The notes below the pieces were generated by a model that saw nothing but the letters and a program-made list of their open reading frames with translations, was not told the DNA's origin and did not search any database. Below are positions 18,088 through 24,037 of a stretch of 29,279 nucleotides of DNA, piece by piece. This DNA comes from a virus: the IMG/VR virus record IMGVR_UViG_3300032285_004238, positions 1-29,279 of that record. One strand, written 5' to 3'. Made by a program: the position numbers and the translations under genes. How positions within the stretch are numbered: position 1 is the stretch's first letter; each line of letters starts with the position of its first letter.

Positions 18088-18131
18088 GTAATACTTTTGT
18101 TTTCAATTTTTTCTGGAAACAAAAGTATTAC
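18088..18131. terminator. bidirectional terminator / micro-RNA hairpin
   Basis: Perfect 15-bp stem GTAATACTTTTGTTT/AAACAAAAGTATTAC with a 14-nt loop. T-rich tracts follow on both sides. It ends the minus operon (stop at 18134) and also the U3 transcript, which would be about 65 nt. Confidence 0.85.
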
Positions 18132-18133
18132 AA

Positions 18134-18382
18134 TCATTTTTTGGGATTAATTTTATAATAAATAATAATTGCCAAAAATATTATATTCGCTGAATAATTA
18201 ATCAATAATGGCAAATCCATTTTAGGCAAAACGTAAGCAAATGTTAATATCTCGCCCCAAAACCATAATCCCAAAAACCCCCAAGTTAATCCCTCGGAGG
18301 ATTTTGTTTTAAATGATTCTATTGCTTGAGGTAATCCGCAGATTGCCAACATAATAGAACCAATATAACCTATAATATCCAT
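18134..18382 (-). CDS. SemiSWEET-like PQ-loop membrane protein
   Basis: The start MDIIGYIGSIMLAICGLPQA has AAGG upstream; a longer frame overlaps the exonuclease gene. The 82 residues form three transmembrane helices, with the PQ motif at residues 18-19 followed by KTKSSEGLTWGFLGLWFWGE and a last INYSANIIFLAIIIYYK helix. This is the layout of bacterial SemiSWEETs (about 85-95 residues), which work as homodimeric sugar carriers. A transporter in a phage is unusual; the substrate is unknown. It is co-transcribed with the DEDDh exonuclease. Confidence 0.85.
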   Translation of the reverse strand: MDIIGYIGSIMLAICGLPQAIESFKTKSSEGLTWGFLGLWFWGEILTFAYVLPKMDLPLLINYSANIIFLAIIIYYKINPKK

Positions 18383-18386
18383 TTTA

Positions 18387-19082
18387 TTAAGCCTTAAAAT
18401 TATCTCTGACTTGAAATTTATTCCAGTCATAAGGGATTATATTATCTTGCCAATTACGTTTTTTGAGAATATGTGAGAGAATAGGCAATTCAAAATCTCG
18501 GGCATCTTCTAATGCAGTATGTGGCTCGGTAATAAGATTATTATTAATAAAACCGCAAACCATTTCAGCATTTGTTTTGAATGTCATATTACCATGTTTT
18601 GTAACATTATTAAAACCATGATTATCTAAACAAAATTGTTTATATTTTTTGGTTTTGCAGATATTACCAATACTGGCTTGCCACAAACAAAACTTCTGAT
18701 TAAAACCTGATAAATCAATGCCAGTATTTGAGCATTTATTTAAATCAAAAGCGAGATTATATGCAGTTAATGAGGGATTATATTTGCCAATGGCTTGATT
18801 AATCCATTTATTAATTGCATTAACTGAAGCAAGCATACGAATACCATTATCTAGCATGGCAACATAACCCGCTTTGCGTTTATTCAAACCCTCATAACCC
18901 CAAATATCATTTGCTTTTTTATCATGGAATAATTCCATTGTGTTATAATGTCCAGCCACCAAAACAGCGCATTGATTATAAATGCGACCTTCACGATCAC
19001 AGATAACCATTGCAAAATCCGCCACAGTGTCAGCCATTGTGGTTTCTGTGTCCAGAATACAAAAGTATTGCTTTTTAGCCAT
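18387..19082 (-). CDS. DnaQ-like DEDDh 3'-5' exonuclease
   Basis: The 231 residues hold the exonuclease motifs: ExoI YFCILDTETT (D11, E13), ExoII in AYNLAFDLNK (D113) and ExoIII in HTALEDARDFELPIL (H188, D193). This is the RNase T/DnaQ epsilon arrangement. A free-standing enzyme of this kind may proofread, trim RNA or degrade nucleic acid. It has its own extended -10 promoter at 19109-19135 and a 20-nt leader with AAAGG. Confidence 0.88.
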   Translation of the reverse strand: MAKKQYFCILDTETTMADTVADFAMVICDREGRIYNQCAVLVAGHYNTMELFHDKKANDIWGYEGLNKRKAGYVAMLDNGIRMLASVNAINKWINQAIGKYNPSLTAYNLAFDLNKCSNTGIDLSGFNQKFCLWQASIGNICKTKKYKQFCLDNHGFNNVTKHGNMTFKTNAEMVCGFINNNLITEPHTALEDARDFELPILSHILKKRNWQDNIIPYDWNKFQVRDNFKA

Positions 19083-19108
19083 TGAGTGCCTTTAGTTGGT
19101 AAGCCTTA

Positions 19109-19135
19109 ATTATAGCAGAATTTTACCCATGTCAA
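19109..19135 (-). promoter_or_regulatory. promoter of the exonuclease-SemiSWEET operon
   Basis: Minus strand: TTGACA, a short 15-nt spacer, TGCTATAAT (extended -10). Confidence 0.75.
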
Positions 19136-19202
19136 CCAATATTATGAGAAAAAAATTCACGACCATGTGAGAAAATATCTTACAAAAATAGGGTTTACCC
19201 TA

Positions 19203-19232
19203 TTGACACGGGCTCAATTATACTAGTATAAT
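19203..19232 (+). promoter_or_regulatory. GGCGC-family promoter U4 with palindromic -10
   Basis: TTGACA, 18-nt spacer, TATAAT, then TGGCGC. The 20-bp perfect palindrome CAATTATACTAGTATAATTG (19215-19234) covers the -10. ATAGGG/CCCTAT just before the -35 forms a small hairpin, as it also does at U6. Confidence 0.88.
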
Positions 19233-19243
19233 TGGCGCAAACA

Positions 19244-19312
19244 GTGGTTTTAAAACCACAGTTATTTTGCAAACCTGAGTATTCAATTTTATTTGAATAC
19301 CCGAGTATTCAA
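19244..19312. terminator. hairpins after U4 and 3' of the HAD gene
   Basis: GTGGTTTT/AAAACCAC (19244-19259) is the first fold of the U4 transcript. GTATTCAA/TTGAATAC (19279-19300) follows, and a third GAGTATTCAA at 19303 could pair alternatively. The segment GCAAACCTGAGTATTCAA is repeated at U5. It sits just after the HAD gene stop and may end transcription in both directions. Confidence 0.65.
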
Positions 19313-19315
19313 AAA

Positions 19316-19792
19316 TTAGTGACCTTGTTTGCTTGGTACGTATACACCACGAATATTAAAACGATCACAAACCGCTTTTAAGTAATTTACATTGTCCTCA
19401 TAAAATGTAAATTCAGCATCTTTAAAAGGCTTGAGATTAAAAAACTTTGCAAGCCCATTTATTTTTAATGTACCGCCTGAGATATTGTCGCCATCATTGC
19501 GAGAAATAATGTAGTCAGGATTTCCCAATACCGAATCAATAAATGCAAGGTCAGGGGAACGCAAAACACGGGCAGTAGCAATAATGACAAAACACGATTC
19601 ATCTTTTAAGTCTCTTTTATATTGTTCAGCAAGTGGCAAAAGAGAATCATCTAATGCCCTATATTCGTTTTCTCTCCAATAGCCTAGATCAATTCGTTCG
19701 CCATTGTCATCTAAAATTGTGCGATACCTATGCAATGAACAAACGATTGTTCCATCCATATCATAAATTGAAACCTTTTTAATTTTAGACAT
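19316..19792 (-). CDS. HAD-superfamily phosphatase
   Basis: The 158-residue protein has the HAD nucleophile motif I, SIYDMDGTIV (D11, D13), motif II in VIIATARV and a C-terminal FTFYEDNVNYLKAV (motif IV-like acidic pair). Phage HAD proteins of this size resemble the phosphatase half of polynucleotide kinase 3'-phosphatase or nucleotidases. The substrate is not determined. AAGGATTAAAAA precedes the ATG. Confidence 0.85.
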   Translation of the reverse strand: MSKIKKVSIYDMDGTIVCSLHRYRTILDDNGERIDLGYWRENEYRALDDSLLPLAEQYKRDLKDESCFVIIATARVLRSPDLAFIDSVLGNPDYIISRNDGDNISGGTLKINGLAKFFNLKPFKDAEFTFYEDNVNYLKAVCDRFNIRGVYVPSKQGH

Positions 19793-19795
19793 TTT

Positions 19796-19915
19796 TTAAT
19801 CCTTGAAATATTGTGCTATTGCGCTTTTGTATTCTGTCATTGTAGCAAATTTTAGCCCATGACGCAAGCAAAATTTACGAAATTCTGCAAATTGTTTTGT
19901 TGTGTATTGTGTGTA
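19796..19915 (-). other. protein-like reading frame without a normal start
   Basis: A frame of 39 codons between stops reads TKQFAEFRKFCLRHGLKFAT, then MTEYKSAIAQYFKD, very protein-like, but the only ATG is 14 codons before its TAA. A TTG at codon 17 is possible. A TATAAT on the minus strand (19915-19920) would start transcription just ahead of it. It may be a leaderless or non-ATG gene, or the remains of one. It ends 3 nt before the HAD gene ATG. Confidence 0.35.
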
Positions 19916-19975
19916 TTATACACGAAAAAACGCCAAAAAATAATAACCCTACAAAAAATATGTTATAAAAAATCC

Positions 19976-20005
19976 TTGACACGCCCCAAAATTATATGAT
20001 ATAAT
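19976..20005 (+). promoter_or_regulatory. GGCGC-family promoter U5 with palindromic -10
   Basis: TTGACA, 18-nt spacer, TATAAT, then TTTGGCTC. A 25-bp palindrome (19986-20010, CCAAAATTATAT-G-ATATAATTTTGG in two halves) covers the -10. Confidence 0.85.
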
Positions 20006-20013
20006 TTTGGCTC

Positions 20014-20043
20014 AAAATTGAATACCTGAGTATTCAATTTTTT
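20014..20043 (+). terminator. terminator directly after U5
   Basis: AAAATTGAATAC/GTATTCAATTTT (12 bp, CTGA tetraloop) plus TTTTTT. The U5 RNA would be only about 35-40 nt, essentially one hairpin. Confidence 0.85.
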
Positions 20044-20059
20044 CTGCAAACCTGAGTAT

Positions 20060-20407
20060 TCAAAATGAAACCAAATCAACCGCATAATTCTTATTGAAAT
20101 AATCTCGCCATTGGGTGAAACCTGATTGTTTATCATGCGTTATATCTAGATCGTTTTCCATTTGCCAAGCATGGACATACTCATGCGCTAGAGTAGAAAA
20201 CAAATCAAAATCTGATTTTATTTCTGAAGTGGCAATGCGAATTTTGTGATGGCATTTTTTACCTACCTTTTCGCCCTCATACATTCCCATGCACGAATCA
20301 CCATCAAAACGCAAAACCTTGCATTTTGTAAAGTTAACCCTATGCTTCAACTTGAATTCATCTTGAAGCATAAGCTGGAACAATCTTGCTTTATCTGATT
20401 TAATCAT
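20060..20407 (-). CDS. SprT-like metallopeptidase, second copy
   Basis: The 115 residues show TLAHEYVHAWQMENDLDITH with HExxH at 75-79 and a further His at about 91, then GFTQWRDYFNKNYAVDLVSF. This is the SprT-like layout, but differs from the 17596 protein by much more than a recent duplication would give. An N-terminal CxxC-like part is absent. Its ATG overlaps the preceding TAA (TAATG). Confidence 0.85.
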   Translation of the reverse strand: MIKSDKARLFQLMLQDEFKLKHRVNFTKCKVLRFDGDSCMGMYEGEKVGKKCHHKIRIATSEIKSDFDLFSTLAHEYVHAWQMENDLDITHDKQSGFTQWRDYFNKNYAVDLVSF

Positions 20408-20568
20408 TAATCAACCTGAATATCTACAATCATATCATTGCGTACAATAAAGTACATTTCAACCAAACCCATAGAAACCCAAACACAGTCGTTACCATTA
20501 CGGATAGCATAGGGTTTATTAGGGTATTTTTTAGCTAAGTAGCTTTCAACAATTTCAAAATTTTTCAT
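20407..20568 (-). CDS. 53-aa small protein before SprT-like gene
   Basis: The product MKNFEIVESYLAKKYPNKPY ... SMGLVEMYFIVRNDMIVDIQ is a compact alpha/beta protein with no recognised motif. There is no Shine-Dalgarno site, and TATAAT ends 6 nt before the ATG, so the mRNA is probably leaderless. Confidence 0.75.
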   Translation of the reverse strand: MKNFEIVESYLAKKYPNKPYAIRNGNDCVWVSMGLVEMYFIVRNDMIVDIQVD

Positions 20569-20574
20569 ACGTTT

Positions 20575-20580
20575 ATTATA
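20575..20580 (-). promoter_or_regulatory. extended -10 promoter, leaderless
   Basis: Minus strand TGATATAAT with no good -35; transcription would start at or next to the ATG at 20568. It lies just downstream of the terminator at 20596-20612. Confidence 0.65.
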
Positions 20581-20595
20581 TCAGATAAAACAAGA

Positions 20596-20612
20596 TAGGG
20601 GCAAAGCCCCTA
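20596..20612 (-). terminator. terminator of HTH paralogue D
   Basis: TAGGGGC/GCCCCTA (loop TTT) followed by TCTTGTTTTAT on the minus strand. Confidence 0.85.
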
Positions 20613-20616
20613 TTGA

Positions 20617-20937
20617 TTACAAGGTCTTTTCAGCCTTGATAAAATCGGCAATCTTTGCCAATGCTACCTTGTTAGCCTTAGTCAGGCTTTCGGTATCAGC
20701 TTCGGTTAAGCCTAGCATCTCGCCAATAAAATCAGCGTGAGTATCTTTTTTAATCGGTGTTTCACCCGATTTTGTTTTGTATGCTTTAGCAACATAAACC
20801 TTTTCGCGCGATAGCTTCGCAACAACTGAACGCACAGTTTTACCCAATGCTTCAGCGATAGCGTCAACTGTCATACCGCCTTGGTAGTCGGCAACCATGC
20901 GAGCAGTTTGCTCAGGGGTGTAATTTACTGTTTTCAT
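20617..20937 (-). CDS. HTH DNA-binding protein, paralogue D
   Basis: The 106-residue product (MKTVNYTPEQTARMVADYQG ... TVRSVVAKLSREKVYVAKA) shares the HTH and C-terminal helical domain with paralogues A-C, closest to C. AAGGAGAG before the ATG is a good ribosome-binding site. Its promoter (20957-20985) lies over the 3' end of the upstream 31-aa gene, the same layout as paralogue B. Confidence 0.9.
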   Translation of the reverse strand: MKTVNYTPEQTARMVADYQGGMTVDAIAEALGKTVRSVVAKLSREKVYVAKAYKTKSGETPIKKDTHADFIGEMLGLTEADTESLTKANKVALAKIADFIKAEKTL

Positions 20938-20956
20938 TTTCTCTCCTTAAAAATCT

Positions 20957-20985
20957 ATTATATCACAAAGGCTTCATCATTGCAA
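20957..20985 (-). promoter_or_regulatory. promoter of HTH paralogue D
   Basis: Minus strand: TTGCAA, 17-nt spacer, TGATATAAT. Confidence 0.82.
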
Positions 20986-21058
20986 GACAAATCCACAATG
21001 GTGAAAAGGTTATTGCAACAAAGAAAATTGCTTGCAAAATTTCTATTAATAATTTCAT
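20963..21058 (-). CDS. 31-aa single-pass membrane peptide
   Basis: An AAGGAAACCAATC-ATG start opens MKLLIEILQAIFFVAITFSP LWICLAMMKPL (31 residues), one hydrophobic helix. It has its own consensus promoter (21087-21114). Same length and type as the peptide in the tRNA cluster, but no sequence similarity is obvious. Possible small membrane regulator; function unknown. Confidence 0.65.
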   Translation of the reverse strand: MKLLIEILQAIFFVAITFSPLWICLAMMKPL

Positions 21059-21086
21059 GATTGGTTTCCTTGTTATCATGTTTTCA

Positions 21087-21114
21087 ATTATAGATAAATG
21101 AAATTTTTTGTCAA
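21087..21114 (-). promoter_or_regulatory. promoter of the 31-aa peptide
   Basis: Minus strand: TTGACA, 16-nt spacer, TATAAT. Confidence 0.85.
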
Positions 21115-21151
21115 TACATTTGTTGAAATACAACATAGGGGTTTATCCCTA

Positions 21152-21179
21152 TTGACAGGGGCGGTTATTAGACTATAAT
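21152..21179 (+). promoter_or_regulatory. promoter U6 upstream of the head genes
   Basis: TTGACA, 16-nt spacer, TATAAT; preceded by an ATAGGG/CCCTAT hairpin as at U4. Divergent from 21087-21114. The leader to terS has a GGGCCCCCC tract and no gene. Confidence 0.85.
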
Positions 21180-21258
21180 ATACTACACGCCTATGGGCCC
21201 CCCGACACGGCCACTATGAGGAAATTTTCCAAATACCCTAAGGTGCCAAAATTTACGC

Positions 21259-21287
21259 TTGCTAAAATACCCCTAAACTGCTATAAT
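21259..21287 (+). promoter_or_regulatory. second promoter for terS
   Basis: TTGCTA, 17-nt spacer, TGCTATAAT (extended -10). The spacer contains CCCTAAACTG, the core of the 13-15 kb repeat. Confidence 0.8.
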
Positions 21288-21307
21288 CAACACAAAAGGA
21301 CACAATT

Positions 21308-21781
21308 ATGACAACTCACTTACCTGCCGAAACTGTACGCATAAGCCCCGAAGCACTAGAAGTTGCCAATGCCTACTTACAACTCAACGACGCACGAGCT
21401 GTGGCCCAAGAACTGGACTTAGACCCTGAAGTGGTAACCAATCTCTTAGCCCGCCGTGAAGTTAAAAGTTATATTGATAGTGTATTTTTTGATAGTGGCT
21501 ATAACAATCGCTTTTTAATGCGACGTGCCATGGATGCACTAATCAAACAAAAGTTTCAGGAACTTGAGGAATCACAAACTGGGTCAACAAAGGATATTGC
21601 TGAATTATTACAAATGTCGCATAAGATGTCAATGGACTTACTCGACCGCGAAATTGCACTAGAAAAAGCACGCACCCAAACCGCACCACAAAAGCAAGTT
21701 AATGTACAGATCAATGAGGGTTTAGACGGATCAAAATATTCACAGCTGGTGCAAAAGTTAATTACTGGAGAAGGCGTATAA
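21308..21781 (+). CDS. terS: terminase small subunit
   Basis: The 157 residues begin with an HTH-type region (ALEVANAYLQLNDARAVAQE followed by LDLDPEVVTNLL) and continue with a long helical segment around KQKFQELEESQTGSTKDIAE. They end with a beta-type KQVNVQINEGL tail typical of small terminases that recognise the packaging site and form rings. AAAAGGACACAATT precedes the ATG. It overlaps the next gene by 1 nt. TerL is three further genes along. Confidence 0.8.
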   Translation: MTTHLPAETVRISPEALEVANAYLQLNDARAVAQELDLDPEVVTNLLARREVKSYIDSVFFDSGYNNRFLMRRAMDALIKQKFQELEESQTGSTKDIAELLQMSHKMSMDLLDREIALEKARTQTAPQKQVNVQINEGLDGSKYSQLVQKLITGEGV

Positions 21782-22545
21782 TGTTGCCCAAGTACCGCTC
21801 AATATTTATTAGTGATGTACACCTGGGAACCAAAGATTCACAAGCCGATAAATTAAATGACTTTTTAAAGCACAACACTTGCGAAACTCTTTACCTAGTA
21901 GGCGATATTATTGATGCTTGGCGAATACAACAAAATAAGTGGCGTTGGAAACAGTCACATACAGCTGTGGTCAGACGAGTACTTGGACATGCCAAACGAG
22001 GTACACGAGTTGTGTATATTGCAGGCAATCATGATGAGTTTTTACGACCAATGATACCTTATGGTTTCAGTTTTGGTCTTGTTGAAATACACAATCAATG
22101 TGAACACATAGGTGTTGACGGAAAACATTATTTAGTAACACATGGTGACTTGTTTGACGGTATTACGCGTTTAGCACCTTGGATAGCATTTTTAGGAGAT
22201 CGTGCATATGACTTCATTCTTTCGCTCAATTCAAAGTTCAATTGGCTACGCCGTCGTATGGGTTTTGGGTATTTTAGTCTTAGCAAATATCTTAAACATC
22301 GAGTAAAAAGAGCCATAGATTTTATGTTCAAGTTTGAACAGAATCTAGCAGCTTACTGTAAAAAACGCGGATATGACGGAGTTATTTGTGGTCACATACA
22401 TCATGCAGAAATAAAAACCATTGATGGTGTCCAATACATGAATGATGGTGATTGGGTTGAGTCATGCACAGCACTTGTAGAACACCATAGTGGATCATGG
22501 GAAATAATAACCTGGACAAAGGAACAAAATGACCCTAAGCAGTAA
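21781..22545 (+). CDS. LpxH-like calcineurin-type phosphoesterase
   Basis: All five metallophosphoesterase motifs are present: SDVHLG (11-16), GDIID (41-45), GNHDE (82-86), HGD (121-123) and GHIHH (204-208). The length and spacing match the UDP-2,3-diacylglucosamine diphosphatase (LpxH) branch, an inner-membrane-associated enzyme of lipid A synthesis in Gram-negative bacteria. Here it lies between terS and a glycosyltransferase. The likely role is host envelope change (for example superinfection exclusion), but the substrate is inferred only from family. Confidence 0.85.
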   Translation: MLPKYRSIFISDVHLGTKDSQADKLNDFLKHNTCETLYLVGDIIDAWRIQQNKWRWKQSHTAVVRRVLGHAKRGTRVVYIAGNHDEFLRPMIPYGFSFGLVEIHNQCEHIGVDGKHYLVTHGDLFDGITRLAPWIAFLGDRAYDFILSLNSKFNWLRRRMGFGYFSLSKYLKHRVKRAIDFMFKFEQNLAAYCKKRGYDGVICGHIHHAEIKTIDGVQYMNDGDWVESCTALVEHHSGSWEIITWTKEQNDPKQ

Positions 22546-23239
22546 AATTACCATTGTTGTGCCCAGCAAAAACGAACAGAATTATATCCAACACTTACTA
22601 CAAGCCCTACGTGAGCAACAAATTGGTGGAACCAAAATCATTATTGCAGATTGTTCAACTGACTCAACACGTGAAGTTATCCGTCAAAACAGTCATGGAT
22701 TAAACATCAAAGTCATACAGGGCGGACCAGTATCACAAGCAAAAAATCGTGGTGCACGCTTAGCTAAAACTCCTTATATACTTTTTATTGATAGTGATGT
22801 ACGGTTTTTTAGCTCAACAGTTATACGTGATTGTGTTGAATTATTGGAATCACAAAACTTGGATTTGGTGGGCTTAAACGCCAAGTGCTATGATGGTGAT
22901 GTGCGTGCACAAATTGCATTTGGATTGTTTAACATAGTAAACAATGTGTTAAAATATTTTTCACCATTTGCAGTCGGTGCCTTTATGCTAACACGTCGTG
23001 ACCGTTTTGAACAGTATGGCGGGTTTCCAGAACAGTATGCTACATCAGAAGATTACTTTTTATCGCGCAAGTACAGCACCCACAAATTTAGGATCGTCAA
23101 ACATTACTTTGGACAAGATTCACGACGATTTCGCAAAATGGGATACTTTGGCATGACCAAATACTTGATCCAAAACTTTTTGAATCGCAACAACAAAGAC
23201 TACTGGAACAAATTAGATTCCAGCAAATACTGGAATTAA
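22529..23239 (+). CDS. family 2 glycosyltransferase
   Basis: The 236 residues open with KITIVVPSKNEQNYIQHLLQ, the GT-A Rossmann-like start of GT2 enzymes, and contain the metal-binding DSD in YILFIDSDVRFF (88-90) and a GAFMLTRRDRFEQYGGF acceptor-side segment, then ATSEDYFLSRK (ED motif). It probably transfers a sugar to a glycan or lipid. It overlaps the LpxH-like gene by 17 nt, so the two likely modify the same envelope component. Confidence 0.9.
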   Translation: MTLSSKITIVVPSKNEQNYIQHLLQALREQQIGGTKIIIADCSTDSTREVIRQNSHGLNIKVIQGGPVSQAKNRGARLAKTPYILFIDSDVRFFSSTVIRDCVELLESQNLDLVGLNAKCYDGDVRAQIAFGLFNIVNNVLKYFSPFAVGAFMLTRRDRFEQYGGFPEQYATSEDYFLSRKYSTHKFRIVKHYFGQDSRRFRKMGYFGMTKYLIQNFLNRNNKDYWNKLDSSKYWN

Positions 23240-23240
23240 A

Positions 23241-23528
23241 ATGAAAAAGTTCTTGCTACTATTAGCATTAGTGCCCACAATAAGCTTTGCACAACATTAT
23301 CACCCACACTATCACAACCCTAACCCATATTGGCGTTATCAGTCAGATCGTTGGTACTGGATGGTTCCCGCAGTTGTAGGTGGGCTAGTAGTTTATGAAG
23401 CTACAAAACCAGCTCCACAACCACCCATAATTATCCAACAGCCTGTAACCACTGAAACCTGTACAGCTTGGACTGAGATTCAACAACCTGACGGTAAAAT
23501 TTACCGCGAAAGAACTTGTACTCGATGA
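23241..23528 (+). CDS. secreted/membrane small protein with signal peptide
   Basis: MKKFLLLLALVPTISFA is a clear signal peptide with cleavage before Q18. The mature part is rich in His, Tyr and Pro (HYHPHYHNPNPYWRYQ), has a short hydrophobic stretch (WMVPAVVGGLVVYEA) and two Cys near the end (ETCTAW, RTCTR) that could form a disulfide. Probably periplasmic or outer-membrane. It continues the envelope-modifying set. Unknown family. Confidence 0.8.
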   Translation: MKKFLLLLALVPTISFAQHYHPHYHNPNPYWRYQSDRWYWMVPAVVGGLVVYEATKPAPQPPIIIQQPVTTETCTAWTEIQQPDGKIYRERTCTR

Positions 23529-24037
23529 ACCGCAGACCACTACACTTTGTTAGCCGTGAACGGGAATGGAAATTAATCCAAATACTTTTAACCATAGTTG
23601 ATAGCTCAGACTTCGACCCCAAAACCACAGCAGTTTTAATGGTTTCACCAGATTATTCTGCGACGGTGGCAATGCACTTAGCACACGCTTGGTCGCAACA
23701 TGGCGAGATCATACCTATTATCCCAGTTGATGTTCCTTATCCAACTGAAACAGCAGATGAGTATATCAAGAAGCTGCAAATGCAACGATCAGATATTAGA
23801 CCTTATACTAATCTTGTATTAGTAGAAGCTGGAATAATTCGTGGTGGTAACTGGGCTTGGATACTAGATCAACTACTATCATGGGGTTATACCCGTGAAA
23901 ACATTACACTGGTAGCAATGTGTGAGAATATACATTCGCGTACCAAATCAGATTATGTGGCCGAATATTACAATGACCACACACATGAATTAATGTTCTA
24001 TTTTGAACGATTCAACAAACACTGGGAGATACGTTAA
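23525..24037 (+). CDS. phosphoribosyltransferase-like protein
   Basis: From MNRRPLHFVSREREWKLIQI (ATGA overlap) the 170 residues have a Rossmann-like TTAVLMVSPDYSATVAMHLA and NLVLVEAGIIRGGNWAWILD, resembling the PRPP-binding loop of type I PRTases, though the usual acidic DD is replaced by E. It may be a non-catalytic relative, and the call is tentative. Directly abuts terL with TAATG overlap. Confidence 0.5.
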   Translation: MNRRPLHFVSREREWKLIQILLTIVDSSDFDPKTTAVLMVSPDYSATVAMHLAHAWSQHGEIIPIIPVDVPYPTETADEYIKKLQMQRSDIRPYTNLVLVEAGIIRGGNWAWILDQLLSWGYTRENITLVAMCENIHSRTKSDYVAEYYNDHTHELMFYFERFNKHWEIR

